Shown here: positions 12,188-24,916 of the stretch, piece by piece
Position numbering within the stretch: the first letter of the stretch is position 1
Layout: each line of letters begins with the position of its first letter
Source of the DNA: Desmodesmus armatus
Taxonomy: Eukaryota > Chlorophyta > Chlorophyceae > Sphaeropleales > Scenedesmaceae
Length of the DNA: 64,000 bases
Direction: 5' to 3'
Assembly (NCBI GenBank): GCA_007449985.2
Contig: VIIQ02000118.1
Location: 124,001 to 188,000, forward strand
The notes under the pieces: model-generated
Database searches by the model: none
Seen by the model: only the letters and a program-made list of their open reading frames with translations
What the model was told of the DNA's origin: nothing
Position numbers and translations under genes: made by a program

Positions 12188-13421
12188 GACTGCACCCCCG
12201 CCTGCTGCAAAAGGATCAGTCCCTGCACAAAGGCGGCAGGATGGCAAGGATGAAAGGTTGTGAAGCACATGCTGTCACGATGCCGTGTGAATCGTGACTG
12301 CATCAGTGCAGGTGTAGCACACAGGTAGCACACACCGCACGGTCATGGCTGCTGCTGCTGCTATTGTGCTCCGCTTGCTGCACTGCAGCTGAGGACCAAG
12401 CACAAAGAAGCACCTGAATTACCTTGACTCCAAGCAAATGTGGTTGCTGGCCTGAAGCTTAGGTCTAGGCCAGGAAGATTGCAACTGCTGGTGTCCCGAT
12501 TATCCACGAAGTGCTGTCTGCCAGAGTTTCACCGCTGTTGGCATTGCTTTCTGACGGCTTTGCTGTGCTGCACACAGTGCTGCGCGCCGTGCTGCCGGCC
12601 AGCGGGGCTGGGTGTGCACACCACGTGCTGCTGCAAACTATGCTGTGCTGACCAGCTAGTACCTGCACCAGCCTGGCAGGTAAGGCAGGAAACAAGACGA
12701 AGTTTCAACAAAGTACATTGCTGTGGGGGACAAGCCATCCCAAACAGGTGTGCACCCGTTGTGTTTCGTTGCTGTTGCAACTGCTGCCGTGCTCTTGCCC
12801 ACAGACTAGCCCGCACCTTGACCAGGCCTCCAGTAAACTTTATGTTTCAAACCAGTATCGAAACCAGTGGTCTGTGGCACGCCTGCCACCCGCAAGATCG
12901 GCCGAAGTGCAACGTCACGAGTCAGCTTTCAAGCGGTGCGCTGCTTTCTGGATAGTTGGCGTGAGCTGCACTGTTTTCCTCGCTCCTTGCGCTGCCACCT
13001 CTGGCGGTTGTACGAACCCTGTTGTAACTCAGCCACAGCTGACCCTCCCAGCACATGCTAGGGGCAAGGCTGCATAGGGTACACGAACATTTAGCCTGGG
13101 TTTAATGACAGCAAGTATCCTTTACGTGTTACCTGGTTGGCTCTCCCACGCAGTGCAGTGCACAGACAGTGTCAACTAAAACACCAATGCATCAATCAAT
13201 TCTGCAACAACTTTCGCATGACACAACGCACAGCTTCCACAAAGCAAGGCCACTGAAAATCCACAGCAATCACTGACAGTGCGACACAGTCAGCCCTCGC
13301 TCATTTCATGGCCTATGTTGGCACAAAACGCCCACAGCCCCTTGATGCCCACTGCCAAATCGATGCTGTGAGCCACACAACTGCCGCACTACTACGCAGT
13401 ACTAGTATATCAACCAGCTGC
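12188..13421. other. Spacer between MYND copies 1 and 2
   Basis: The spacer holds an orphan exon-1 relic near 12509-12544 and otherwise no recognised gene. It should include the promoter of copy 1 and the 3' flank of copy 2. Confidence 0.45.
12509..12544 (-). pseudogene. Orphan fragment of MYND-family exon 1
   Basis: Minus strand from 12544 reads MPTAVKLWQTAL, matching the conserved start of exon 1 in all five array members (MPxAVKLWxTAL), then diverges and hits TAA after two more codons. No matching exon 2 follows before copy 1 begins. It is best read as debris of a sixth, largely deleted copy. Confidence 0.75.
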
Positions 13422-14828
13422 TCAAGCTGGCTGTTCAGCAGCCTTGGCTGCGCGTGCGCTGGCAGCAGCCTTGCAGGCGGGCTTGTGCTGCTTCCAACCT
13501 GCCACCTGACAGGCCCTGCAGCAGTAGCGGGCCACACGGCACCCAGCACACAAGCGCGCTGTGCCCACCACCAGCTGCTGCTCTGACAGCCCTGCCAGCG
13601 AGCTGCAGCGGGAATTGTTGCAGGCAGTGCCCACTGGCATGTTGCAGAGAGCCAGCCCCAGCTCCTGCAGCAGAACGGGCTAACCGCGGCTGCTGCCGCT
13701 TCTGCCTGTGCTGCATCCTGTCCTGCCTGCGCTGTAGACTGCAGGAGCTCAATCATCCGCTGTGTGCTGTAGCCTGCTGCCGCCAGCTGTGCTGAGACAC
13801 TGCTGCTCTGCAGCCATGCAGGCAGCACAGCAGCCACCTCCCGCAGCGCTTGGGCCATGGAACCCAACCATGCACTGCCGGCCTGCAGTGCTGGCAGTGC
13901 AGTACCGCCAGCCTGGCTTTGCTGCAGGACCTGTGCGTAAGCCAAGCAGCAGCGCCCTAGGCTCACCAGCCAGGGCACCAGTGCAAGGACATCATCCTTT
14001 CCTCCCCGCGGCTGGCGCTGCTGCCGCTGTGGCCTGGGCTGGCGCTGCTGCTGGTAGCGGCAGCGCTGATGGTGGAAAGCTGTGCTGCATCCAACTTGCC
14101 TGCGGGCACCTTGCTGTGGGACAACATGCTGATGACTGCGTTGCTGTGGGACAACATGCTGATGACTGCTGAGAAGCTGTGGCTTTGACTGCTGGCACAG
14201 GCACAGGCAGGTTGCAGCACCAGGGAGTTGAGGTCCATCACATATGACATACAGCCGACGGCTATTGCTGCATCTTCCTCAGCAGGCTCTGGCTTGGCAA
14301 GGATGTGATGCAGGATTGCTTCAGCAATGTGAAAGCCAGACCAGACAGGGGCTTGAGTGCAGGGCTGCCGGGCTGCAAGCCGGCTGCAGCAAACAGCCCT
14401 GAGCCACACAGCTGGCGAGTCATAGAATACACGTGCGCCAAAACTGCGTCTGGCATGCTGAAAAACTCACAGCGCAGTGCTGCCTCTGTTATGCTGGTGA
14501 GCTGCGGCAGGGTCTGCTGCCAGGCTGTGCACAGGCTTGTTAGGCTGGCCTCCTGCTCATCGTCAGCGCCTATGCTGCCGCCCGCCGTACTGCTGAATGC
14601 ACTGTGAGATGCTGCAAGCCCGGTTGCACACGCAAGGAGGGTGTGATCCAAGATGTCTCTCACTTGATACTGCGCCAGGGACAGCTGGATAAGTGCACTC
14701 CCCAGCTCTCTGAAACCCTGCAGCTGCTGCACATCAACATGGGAGTTGATACTGGTGCTGCTGGCAGCACTGCCACTGGCGCTCCTTCCCTTGCGGGTAT
14801 CACGGGTGACCCGGCCACTGCCGGCACC

Positions 14829-14860
<32 letters not shown>

Positions 14861-16869
14861 CAAGTGAGCGCTCCCTGGGTGCATCGTGCATGCGTGCCAG
14901 GACACGAGCACCAGCACTGCTTGTGAGATGCAGCAGCTGCACCAGGTGCGAGGCGGGGAGCTGTGTTTGCTTGCTGAACCCCGCTGCAACACGGCTGGCA
15001 GCCCCAATAATGCTGCTTGCTGTGCTGCTGTGCAGTGCCTGCTGCCCTGCTGTCGTGGTGAACTTGGTGTGCGCACGTGCCCAGAACTGCTGATTCTCTG
15101 ACACCTGGTCCAGGGAGGTTGAGAGAATGACGCCGCACACCTGATAGTACCTGCCAGCACGAGGCAGGTCTGCTGGCTGCTGCTGCACCTACTCCAGCAG
15201 CACTGCAGGCATCAGCCACAGCAGTGCAGCACAGGGCAGCAGCCGGCTGCCGCAGGGTGGGCTATCACCCTCCTTGAGCTGTGCCAGGGCCTCTGCAAGC
15301 TGCTGCAACTGCTGGGGCTGGTCCAGCTGGGGCAGAGGGGACCAGTGCTGAGCCAACTGCCTGAAACCATCTGCTGCCATCTCAAGACTGACTGCGTTGG
15401 TCATTGCACCTAGCGCATGCTGTGCTGCATACATCAGTGCCCTGCCGCTGCAGCCCAGCTTTTGCAGCTCCTGCTGCTGCAGGTCACTTAGGTCTGACTG
15501 GTGGGTGCACGCATGCTGCCAGGCAGCCTGGCTGGCTTTGACGCTGTCTGGGGTGTCCAATTTCACATCACCCACTGTGGTGCGTGCTTTGCTGCTGTCA
15601 GCTGGCAGTGTGTCATCTTTGAACTTCTGAGGGCACAGAGTGAGCGCCAGCAGCACCATGCTGATGGCCTGCAATGCTGCAGGGTGACCGGCACTGCTGG
15701 CAAAAGCAGCACCATCCAGGCCCTGCAGCTTCCATGATGCGCACACTGCTTGCACTACTGAGCATACTGTGAACATCAGCTCTTCAAGAGCAGTAGGGGC
15801 TGGTGCAGCTGGGGAGGTGAGGTCAGCACAGTGGCTGCAGTGCTGCATTGTGATGACACACAGACGCACAGCTGGTAGGTACACTGCCGCTGTATCAAAT
15901 AAGCGGGGCCAGAGAGCCATGCAGGTGCTGAGCACCTGCAGCAGCCCTGCTGCCACTGACTGTGCACGCAGCACACGGCCAGCAGCAGCAGCAAACTGGC
16001 TATCTGTGTTTCGGCTTGCTGATAGCACAGGAAGCGCATTCCTGTCAGTGACCACATAGCTGCTGTGCTGAGGCACCTGTGCCAGGTCTGGCTCGTGCTG
16101 GGTGTCTGTGAGGGCTGCCGCTGCAGCGTCCAAGAGCCGTGGCAGTGCTGTCATCAGCCCAGACTGCTGCAGCTGCTGGCCCATGAGAGTTGACAGGCTG
16201 CCAGTAGAGCCATCAGTAATGACGCCAACCAGAACGCCATCTGAAGCTGCCCTTTTCCACAGGATAGCGAGGGTGCAGGTGGCTGCGTAGGCCCTGGGGG
16301 TGAACGGGTCTGTGGCGCTGGCTATAACCTGGCCAAGGTGGAGTGGGACCTACAAGCCAAACAGGGCATACGCGCATTAGGGTTGGGGGTTGCATGCCGT
16401 CCAGGACAGTGTTGTCAGCAAGGGTATTGGGCCCGATCAGTGCACGTAGCACTACGCTGTGGTCAAAGTGCATGCATGGCTTGTCCACAACAGTTGATGC
16501 TCTATGGTGTCATCGAGAATGTGCAGGACCAAGAGTGTGCCACCACTGGTGGCATGACATGATGGCATGGCATGCACTTGGGAAGTGTCTGCTGATGTCA
16601 TGAACTCCCATGCCACAAGTTATAAGGAACAGGGCAGCAGGCATCAAATCTGCATGGGAGTCACCTGCAGCTCCTTCACCAACCGCCTCCAAACTGCAGA
16701 GTTGCCCCACGGCGAGGTAAGGAACTCATGCACAGTTGCCAGACAGGCAGAGGATCCAGCGGTCGGGTTATCAGAGCTAGCCTCCTGGTGCCCTGTGGGC
16801 AACTGCTGCAGCTGCCTCAGGGCTGTCTGCCAGACAGGCTCTGGGCCAGAGCTTTACCGCGCTAGGCAT
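13422..16869 (-). pseudogene. MYND zinc-finger gene, array copy 2, pseudogene
   Basis: The layout matches its neighbours: exon 1 at 16665-16869 and exon 2 from 16349 to the stop at 13422. Disruptions seen directly: a 16-nt insertion in exon 1 near 16837-16852 that breaks the frame after KLW (without it the exon would be 63 codons, in phase); an in-frame TAG at 15189-15191 where paralogues have Trp (LLEW); and one-base slips near 14310, 14000 and 13680. Between the breaks the text is well conserved, including the finger CNNSRC, CAGC, YCCRAC, HKPAC. The stop, three indels and the 16-nt insertion together make a functional protein very unlikely. Its best relative seems to be copy 4, from shared phrases and some shared upstream sequence. 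Confidence 0.85.
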
Positions 16870-17448
16870 GCCAGCCACAATAGCTGATGGCAACTGTGCC
16901 AGAAGGAACAGCAGTAGACATAACGCAATCAGTACACAGTCACTTCATCATGGCTGCTGGCTGCTGGGTGAAGACCCAATGCAACTGCAATGCTGATGGT
17001 GATGCTACTGCTCAACACAGTTGCGTCAATGCAGTTGACCGTCGCTCAATGGCAAGTGACTAACCTTGATTTGTCCAACCAATTACAATACTGGTGGTCC
17101 TAGGCAAGATCAGTGCCCCTCATATTGAAGGACTAGAGCGTCGTCATTCACGAGACAGCGAACCGATGCGATGTTTGGTTTGATCGACAAAAAGCAAGAC
17201 GAAACGACAAGACTGCTTCTTTGTGTGGATGACAAGCCTGGACAAAAATTGTAGGTCAGTCGCGCTGGCGGTTGCAGTCCAACGTTACAACTGGGAACAT
17301 CTGATGCGGCCCAACCTCTCAGTTGAGGCAGCCTGCATGCGCCAGCATCCAGCGTGTATTACAAGTATAGAAAAGTGCCTGAGGCCACCTCTGAGGCACG
17401 CACAAATCAAAAAATGCCTGCTAAGCCTCGACGCACCACTGCAGCACG
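16870..17448. other. Spacer between MYND copies 2 and 3
   Basis: About 35 bp around 17095-17130 resemble sequence at 25150-25185 upstream of copy 4, which may be remnant promoter sequence duplicated with the genes. On the minus strand a TGTAA motif (TTACA on plus, about 17355) lies some 90 bases past the copy 3 stop and fits the usual green-algal polyadenylation signal. Confidence 0.4.
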
Positions 17449-20400
17449 TCATCCAGCTTGCACAGCAGCCTTGGCTGCGCATGCGCTGGCAACAGCCTTG
17501 CAAGCTGGCTTGTGCTGCTTCCATGCTGCCACCTGACAGGGCCTGCAGCAGTAGCGGGCCACACGGCACCCAGCACACACGCGCGCTGTGCCCACCACCA
17601 GCTGCTGCTCTGACAGACTTGCCAGCGAGCTGCAGCGGGAGTTGTTGCAGGCAGTGCTGATCGGCATGTTGCAGAGTGCCAGCCCCAGCTCCTGCACCAG
17701 CTCAGGAGGCACGGCTGCCGCTGCTGCTGCCTGCAGCCCATCCCCCCCTGCCTGCGCTGTGGACTGCAGGAGTTCTATCACCCGCTGTGTGCTGTAGCCT
17801 GCTGCCGCCAGCTGTGCTGAGATACTGTCACTCTGCAGCCATGCAGGCAGCACTGCAGCCACCTCCTGCAAGGCCTGTGCCATGGCCCCCAAGGCTTCCT
17901 GGCTGCGCTGCGCTACTGCTTGCCACTTGGCGTCCACCTGGCCCTCCTGCAGGACAATGGCATACCCCGAGTACTGCTGGCAGCAGCGCCCTAGGCTTAC
18001 CAGCCACGGCACCAACGCAACTGCATCATCCTTGCCGCCGCCGCCGCCGCCGCCACTGCTGCTGTCTGTGCTGGACATGCTGCTGATGATGATGAAGAGC
18101 TGTGCTGCATCCCACTTGCCAACAGCGACCTTGCTGTGTGACAGCATGTTGATGATTGCATCTGAGCTGCTGTGAATGCTAGCACTGCTAGTGGCACAGG
18201 CAGCTTGGAGCACCAAAGAATTGAACCGCAGCACAAATGACAGGCACTTGATTGCTCTGACTGAACAGTCTGACGGGTGGGGCTTGACAAGCTTTAGCAG
18301 AGTGAATGCCAGGCCTGACAGTGGCTTGAGTGTAGGACTGCCTGGCTGCATGCCGCCTGCAGCAAACAGCCCCTGGCTACACAGCTCCTGTAGAAAAGTG
18401 ATCCCTGCCTCACTCACTCAGCATGAAGCGTGCCTCACTGTTGGCCCCGAGCCGGAGGGCTGCCTGTGACAGGCTGGCAAGCTGGGGTAAGGTCTGCTGC
18501 CAGGCTGCACACAGGCTTGCCAAGCTGGCCTGCTGCTCGCTGTCTGAGCTGCTACCACCAAGGTCACTGCTTGCTGTGCTGCTGGAGGCTGCAGCGCCAC
18601 TGCCTGTCACAGCCTGGAGGGTTTGACTGAGGGTGGGCAGCAAGGCGCACAGCATGTCTGACAGACTATACAGTGTGTAGCTCTGACCTGTGAGAGGCCG
18701 CCGCTGCTGCACATGCCCACCGCCGCTGCTGCCTTCATGCGTGGCTGCTGCCGCAGCCACGGGGGCATCCTGGAAGCCAGCCATGAGACGGACAGCAGCG
18801 CTGCTTGTCATGTGCAGCAGCTGGACCTGGTGAGAAGCTGGGAGCTCAAATACCTTGATGAAACCCGCTGCAACCCTGCTTGCAGCTGTGTGCATGCTGC
18901 CTTTCGTAGTGCCCTGCTGCTCCTGCTGCTGCTGTGCTGCCTCATCACACTTGCTGCGTACGCAACCCCAAAACTCCCGGTGCACGGACATTTGCTCTAA
19001 GGAGCCCCGCAGAAAGCGGCTGAATGTTTGCCCATACCAGCCAGCATTTGGCCCGTCTGCTGGCTGCTTAGACACCCACTCCAGCACAGCAGCAGGTACC
19101 AGACAGAGCAGAGAGATACAGGGCAGCAAGTGGGCGCTGCAGGGTGGGCTGTCACCCTCCTGGAGCTGTCCCAGGGCCTCTGCAAGCTGCTGCAACTGCT
19201 GGGGCTCATCTAGCTGGGGCAAACGCTGCACCCAGCGTTCTACTAAATGCTGACAGGCATTGACTGTGAGAGTGAGCACGGGTGGACTCATCAATGGGCG
19301 CAGCATGTGCCCCGCTGCGTACATCAGCGCCCTGCCGCTGCCGCAACCCAGCTCTTGCAGCGCCTGCTGCTGCAGCTCGCTAAGGTCTGGCTGGTGGGTG
19401 CAAGCATACTGCCAGGCAGCCTGGCCGGACCGGGCACCAGCTGGGGTGCTGAGATTGACGGTGGGAATGGTGCCCCTTCTGCTGCTGCTGGCTGTTGCCA
19501 ACAGTTCCCTCAGCGAGGCACTGCTGGGGCTAGGAGGGCACAGAGTTGGCACCATCAGCAGCATGCAGATGGCACGCACTGCCTCTGAATACCCAGCACT
19601 GTTGGCAAAAGAGGTAAGGTCCAACCCCTTTCCCTGCTGCAGGCATGCTGAGCACACTGCCTTGACAGTGGTACCCGCTGTCAACAGCAGCCCATTCAGG
19701 GCAATGGGGCTGCTGCAACAGGGGAGGCAAGGTCAACACAGCGGTTGCAGTGCTGTAGGGCAGCTGCGCACGTGCGCAATGCAGGCACGGTAACTGCCGC
19801 CATGTCCACGTGACTGGCCAAGGTGTTCAGGATGACCCCATGGCGCGCAGCAGCCTTGCCACAACAGACTGAGTGCGCTGCACGCGATCGACAGCAGCGG
19901 ACACCTGGGTGTCATCAATGATCAAGGGACTGCTGCGGCTGCCGTGCTGCAGGGACAGTGCCATCGCCGGCTCCTGCTGGGTGGCTGTGAGGGCTACTGC
20001 TGCAGCGTCCAGCAGCCCCGGCAGTGCGGCCAAGAACCCTGACTGCTGCAACTGTTGCCCGATTGCAGTTGCCAGGTTGCTCACAGGAGGAGCATAGGGA
20101 CCCAGCGACATGATCCCATCAGCAAGGACACTGTCGTGGCGTGCCTTGGTGAACAGGGCATCAAGGGCGCAGATGGCTGCATAGGCCCTGGGTGTGAGTG
20201 GGTCAGTTGTGCTGGTTATAGCCTGCCCCAGGTGGAGTGGGACCTGCGTAACAATGCAGCCGGCAGACTCATGCATTAGGACTGTGGCGTGATGCATGCC
20301 ACTTCTGTGCCCGAACCTGCAGATACTCAACAATTGTGATTATCGTTGCGCTACTGCCAGGGCAGCTTGCAGCTGTTGTGCCTAGATCTTGTCTCTGACT

Positions 20401-20726
20401 TACAGTGTAGCCGTCTCTTGGCCGCTGCAACCAACATGCGGCCATGCATGGGGCTCGACATAGCATGCAGGGTACAACCAAGATATGGACAATGCGCCTC
20501 AACACAGCCAGCATTGATCTACCTTGAGCTCATTCACCAGCTTCTTCCACTCTGCAGAGCTTGCCCTGTCTGAGTGCAGGAACTTGTGCGCTGTTGGCAG
20601 CAGCTCGATGAGACTTGAGTCAGGTGATCCAAGACCCCCGTCAACAGGGCCACCCCTTTGATGCTGTGTAGGAAACTTCTGCAGCTGCCTGAGTGCTGTC
20701 TGCCAGAGCTTCACTGCATTTGGCAT
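17449..20726 (-). CDS. MYND zinc-finger protein, array copy 3 (three frame slips)
   Basis: Exon 1 is 20523-20726 (68 codons, starting MPNAVKLWQTALRQLQ, ending VNELK) and exon 2 is 20243-17449, starting VPLHLGQAI after a CAG acceptor. The MYND finger reads CNNSRC, CAGC, YCCRPC, HKPAC. Three one-base-equivalent slips interrupt exon 2: about 19835 in a GGGG run, about 19710 in a CCCC run, and about 18415 in a GAGT tetranucleotide repeat. After each slip the next frame continues with conserved family text, for example NTLASHVDMAAVTVPALRT and FLQELCSQGLF. All three lie in slippage-prone sequence, so assembly error is a serious alternative to decay. If corrected, the protein would be about 1000 residues, like copy 4. 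Confidence 0.7.
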
Positions 20727-21593
20727 GGCTGCTGCTGTCCGGATGCTTCAGTGGTGCGTGATGCTCAAGAGGTACCTGAATCGCAGGAGAGAGCAGGCAA
20801 CCGAGTTGGATCCCAATGCACATGAAGATCAGAACAAGGATGACATGGGTGCTTGCCGAAAGCAGAGACGGCATGCAATCGTGGGAGTTGTGCTGCAACT
20901 GCTGCAGCAGCAAACAGCTGTTTGCGCGATCATGCTGGCGGGACCGCGCAGCTCTTGACTAACCATCCTTTCGCTAGCCTAGGTCACACACACCAGCGCT
21001 GCAAGAAAGGTGGGATGCCCACGGGAACGGGCTGAAGGCAATGTCGTCACTGCTCGCGTTGGCTCAGCGCTGCCTCTGGTGTGCGTCTCAGCCATTTGAT
21101 CCGTATTGTCTTGCTGAATGTGAAAGGTTTCGCGTCCAGGTCTGCTGCCGTTGCACGTAACAATGTTTGACCACAGCCAGTGTGGTCTGACCCAGGTCAA
21201 ACAGAATTGTGCTGTCTTTCACACCGTCGGTGTTGCACTGCTACGTATGCCGTCCACTTCTGGCCTTATCATAATGGAAGATTCACAGAGTCACAACCCC
21301 AACATGCTGCATGGACAGTCCGCACCCCCAGCGCCAGCGCGCATGCTTCCCCGACAAGGCCTGTCCTGGTCCGCCGCAGCGTGGCTCAACAGCAACGCAG
21401 CAACCACACAGCTGCCATTCAGGAAAGCCCACACAACCTTTGAAAGAGGCAGCTGCCATTGACACATGTCACCCACAAGCTTGCAAGTACCATCTGCTGT
21501 ACCAAGTGCCAAACACAACTCTACATGTAGTGCATCAGTACCGGTGGGGCCCACTATCGGTCAGAAACCCTGTATGCACCCTGCAACTGCAGC
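20727..21593. other. Spacer between MYND copies 3 and 4
   Basis: No gene, RNA or clear repeat is supported. It should include the promoter of copy 3 and the 3' flank of copy 4. Confidence 0.4.
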
Positions 21594-24500
21594 TCATGCA
21601 CCCTGTTCAGCAGCCCTGGCTGCCCGTGCGCTGGCAACAGCCTTGCAGGCTGGCTTGTGCTGCTTCCAGGCTGCCACCTGACAGGCCCTGCAGCAGTAGC
21701 GGGCCAAACGGCAGCCGGCACACAGGCGTGATCGTCCCATCACCAGCTGCTGCTCTGACAGAGCTGCCAGCGAGCTACAACGGGAGTTGTTGCAGGCAGT
21801 GCTGATCGGCATGTTGCAGAGTGCCAGCCCCAGCTCCTGCAGCAGCTCAAGAGGCACGGCTGCCGCTGCTGCTGCCTGCAGCCCATCCTCCCCTGCCTGC
21901 GCTGTGGACTGCAGGAGTTCTATCACCCGCTGTGTGCTGTAGCCTGCTGCCGCCAGCTGTGCTGACACACTGTCACTCTGCAGCCATGCAGGCAGCACTG
22001 CAGCCACCTCCTGCAGGGCCTGGGCCATGGAAGTCAAGTAACTGTTGTTTGGCACTGCGGGCAGCGCAGCAGCACCAGCCTGGCTCTGCTGTAGGACCAG
22101 TGCGTAACTCAGGCAGCAGTGCCCCAGGCTCACCAGCCATGGCACCAGGGCAACTGCACCATCGCCACCAACGCTGCTGCCAGCACCTGGTGCGGCAATG
22201 CTGTTGCTGATTATGGAGAGCTGTGCTGGACCCCACTTGCCAGGCTGACTGTTGAGGGTCAAGGACCATGACACTTTGCTGTGTGACAACATGCTGGCGA
22301 CTGCATCTGAGACGCTACAAGTCTCACTGCTGGTGGTGGCACATGTGCAGGCAGCTTGTAGCACTAGAGAGTTGAGGCACAGCACATGTGCCAGACACCC
22401 AACAGCTGTCTTTGCCTCTGCCTCGGCAGGCCCTGGCTTGGCAAGGAGGATGGTGCTGGCCTGCTTGATCAGTGTGAGCACCATGCCTGACAGGGGCTTG
22501 AGTGCCGGGCTGCCAGGCTGCAGACCGGCTGCGGCAAACAGCCCCGAGCCACACAGCTGGTGTGCGATAGCAAACCCCTGCGACATGGCCCATGTGTGGG
22601 CCACGCCCGGACTGCTGGGAAACTTAGAGCGGACTGCTGCCTCTGTAATGCTGGCAAGCTGGGGTAGGGCCTGCTGCCAGGCTGTGCATAGGCTTGCCAG
22701 GCTGGCCCTCTGCTCATCGTCTGCACCGTCAGCCATATTGCTGGACGCACTCTGGGATGCTGCAAGGCTGTTTGCACACACCAAAATGCTGTCATAGAGG
22801 ATATTCCCTATGTTGCACAGCGCTATGGCCAGGTGTCTGCAAGACTGCAGCTGCAGCAGCTGCTGCACATCCCCGCCAAGGCTGGTAACACTGCCATCGC
22901 CAGCGCCAGTGCCGCTCCTGCGGGTATCGCGAGCGGCCTGCCCACAAGCACAGCGGCCACTGCTGCTGCTGCTGCTGGTGCCCTCAGATGCTTGGGGTGC
23001 ATTCTGCGGCATGCGTGCCATGATGCGGGCACCAGCACTGCTTGTGAGGTGAAGCAACAGCACCAGGTGCGAGGCAGGGAGTTGTGCCTGTTTGCTGAAG
23101 CGCATTGCAACGCGGCTGGCAACGCCGAATGTGCTGCTTGCTGCATTGTCTTGCTGACTCAGCAGGGCCAGCTCTCCTGCTGCCGTAGCAAACACAGTGT
23201 GCACACCTGCCCACCACTGCTGGTGTTTTGACACCTGATCCAGGGACGTCCACAGGATGCTACCAAAGATTTGATGGTACTTGACAGCCCCTGGCAAGCC
23301 TGCTGGCTGCTTCTGCACCCACTCCAGCAGCACAGCAGGCATCAGCCACAGCAGAGCAGCACAGGGCAGCAGCCGGCTGCCGCAGGCCCTGGATGGGCTG
23401 TCACCCTCCTTGAGCTGTGCCAGGGCCTCTGCAAGCTGCTGCAGCTGCCGGGGCTGGTCCAGGTCGGGCAGAGGGGGGCAGTGCTGGCCCAGCTGGCGGT
23501 AGGCATCTACTATCAGCTCAAGACTGCTTGAGTTGGTAATTGCACGCAACCCGTGCTGTGCTGCATACATCATTGCCCTGCCGCTGCAGCCCAGCTCTTG
23601 CAGCACCTGCTGCTGCACCTCACTTAGGTCTGACTGGTGGCTGCAAGCATACTGCCAGGCAGTCTGGCTGGCCCTGACGCTGTCTGGGGTGTCCAGTTTC
23701 ACCTCGCCCACTGTGCTGCGTGGTTTGCTGCTGTCAACTGCCGCTGTAACACCTTCAAACCGTTCAGGGCACAGGGTGAGCCCCAGCAGCACGATGCTGA
23801 TGGCCTGCAGTGCTGCATGGTACCCGTCCTGGTCTTGGAGCTCCCATGCTGCACAAACTGCCTGGACAGCTGAGCCTACTGAGACCATCAACTCCTCAAG
23901 AGCAGTGGGGGCTGGTGCAGCTGGGGAGGTGAGGTCAGCACAGTGGCTGCAGTGCTGCATTGTGGTGACACACAGACGCATCGCTGGTAGGTACACTGCT
24001 GCTGTATCAAACAAGCGAGGCCAGAGGACCATGCAGGTGCTGAGCACCTGCAGCAGCCCTCCTGCCGATGCCTGTGCACGCACCACACGATCAGCAGCAG
24101 CAGCAAACTGGGTGTCTGTGGTTCTGCTAGTTGAAAGTACAGGGATTGCATTCCTGCCAGTGACCACATAGCTGCTGTGCTGAGGGACGTGTGCCAGGGC
24201 TGGGTCGTGCTGGGTGTCTGCCAGGGCTGCTGCTGCAGCTTCAAGCAGCCGCGGCAGTGCTGCCATGAACCCTGACTGCTGCAGCTGCTGGCCCATGGAA
24301 CTTGGCAGAGTGCCAGACGATGCAGCAGTAAGGGCCCCAACCAGGGCACCATCTGCAACTGCCCTCTTCCACAGAACAGCAAGGGCGCAGGTTGCTGCAT
24401 AGGCTCGGGGTGTGAATGGGTCAGAGGCGCTGGCTATCGCCTTGCTCAGGTGGAGCGGGACCTACATGGAAAAACAGCAAGGGTGCATCACAGGTTGTGC

Positions 24501-24916
24501 GCCGCCCTGATTGTTCTTGTTAGGGTTCTGTTGACAAACGCACAGGGCCTGCTAATATGTGGGCCGTGCAAGCATGGAGAGCAAGCAGAACCAGAGACCA
24601 AATCAAGCGCTTGCTGCAATTCGAAAAGCGTCAGACTGCACGCATTCATGTGGCTGTTGTGCGTTGGTCACAAGGCGCGCGTGTTGGGGCTGATCTGGGG
24701 GATCGTGGCAGCATGCAACACCAACCCCTGCATGAGAGTCACCTGGAGCTCATTCACCAGCCGCTTCCACACTGCAGAGCTTCCCCTGGGTGAGGTGAGG
24801 AACTCATGCACGGTTGGTAGGGGGAAGGAGGTTTCATCACGGCCAGGCTGGCGTACTGTGGGCAACTGCTGGAGCTGCTTCAGTGCTGTTTGCCAGAGTT
24901 TCACTGCGCTTGGCAT
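21594..24916 (-). CDS. MYND zinc-finger protein, array copy 4, intact
   Basis: This is the only copy with an uninterrupted reading frame. Exon 1 is 24743-24916 (58 codons, MPSAVKLWQTALKQLQQLP to VNELQ); exon 2 is 21594-24461 (955 codons plus stop, starting VPLHLSKAI after a TAG acceptor), giving about 1013 residues. The bulk is Ala/Leu/Gln/Ser-rich and probably helical, with conserved blocks HCSHCADLTSPAAPAP, LLPCAALLWLMPAVLLEW and ASLASLCTAWQQALPQL. The C-terminal MYND finger has CNNSRC, CAGC, YCCRACQ and HKPAC as the likely zinc ligands. No signal peptide or membrane segment is evident. MYND domains usually mediate protein-protein contacts, so a scaffold or adaptor role is plausible, but there is no direct evidence. 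It serves as the reference for judging lesions in the other copies. Confidence 0.85.

Noticed and set aside
18385..18420. A 31-nt intron to rescue the frame of MYND copy 3
   Set aside because: Too short, and the site is a GAGT repeat where slippage is expected.
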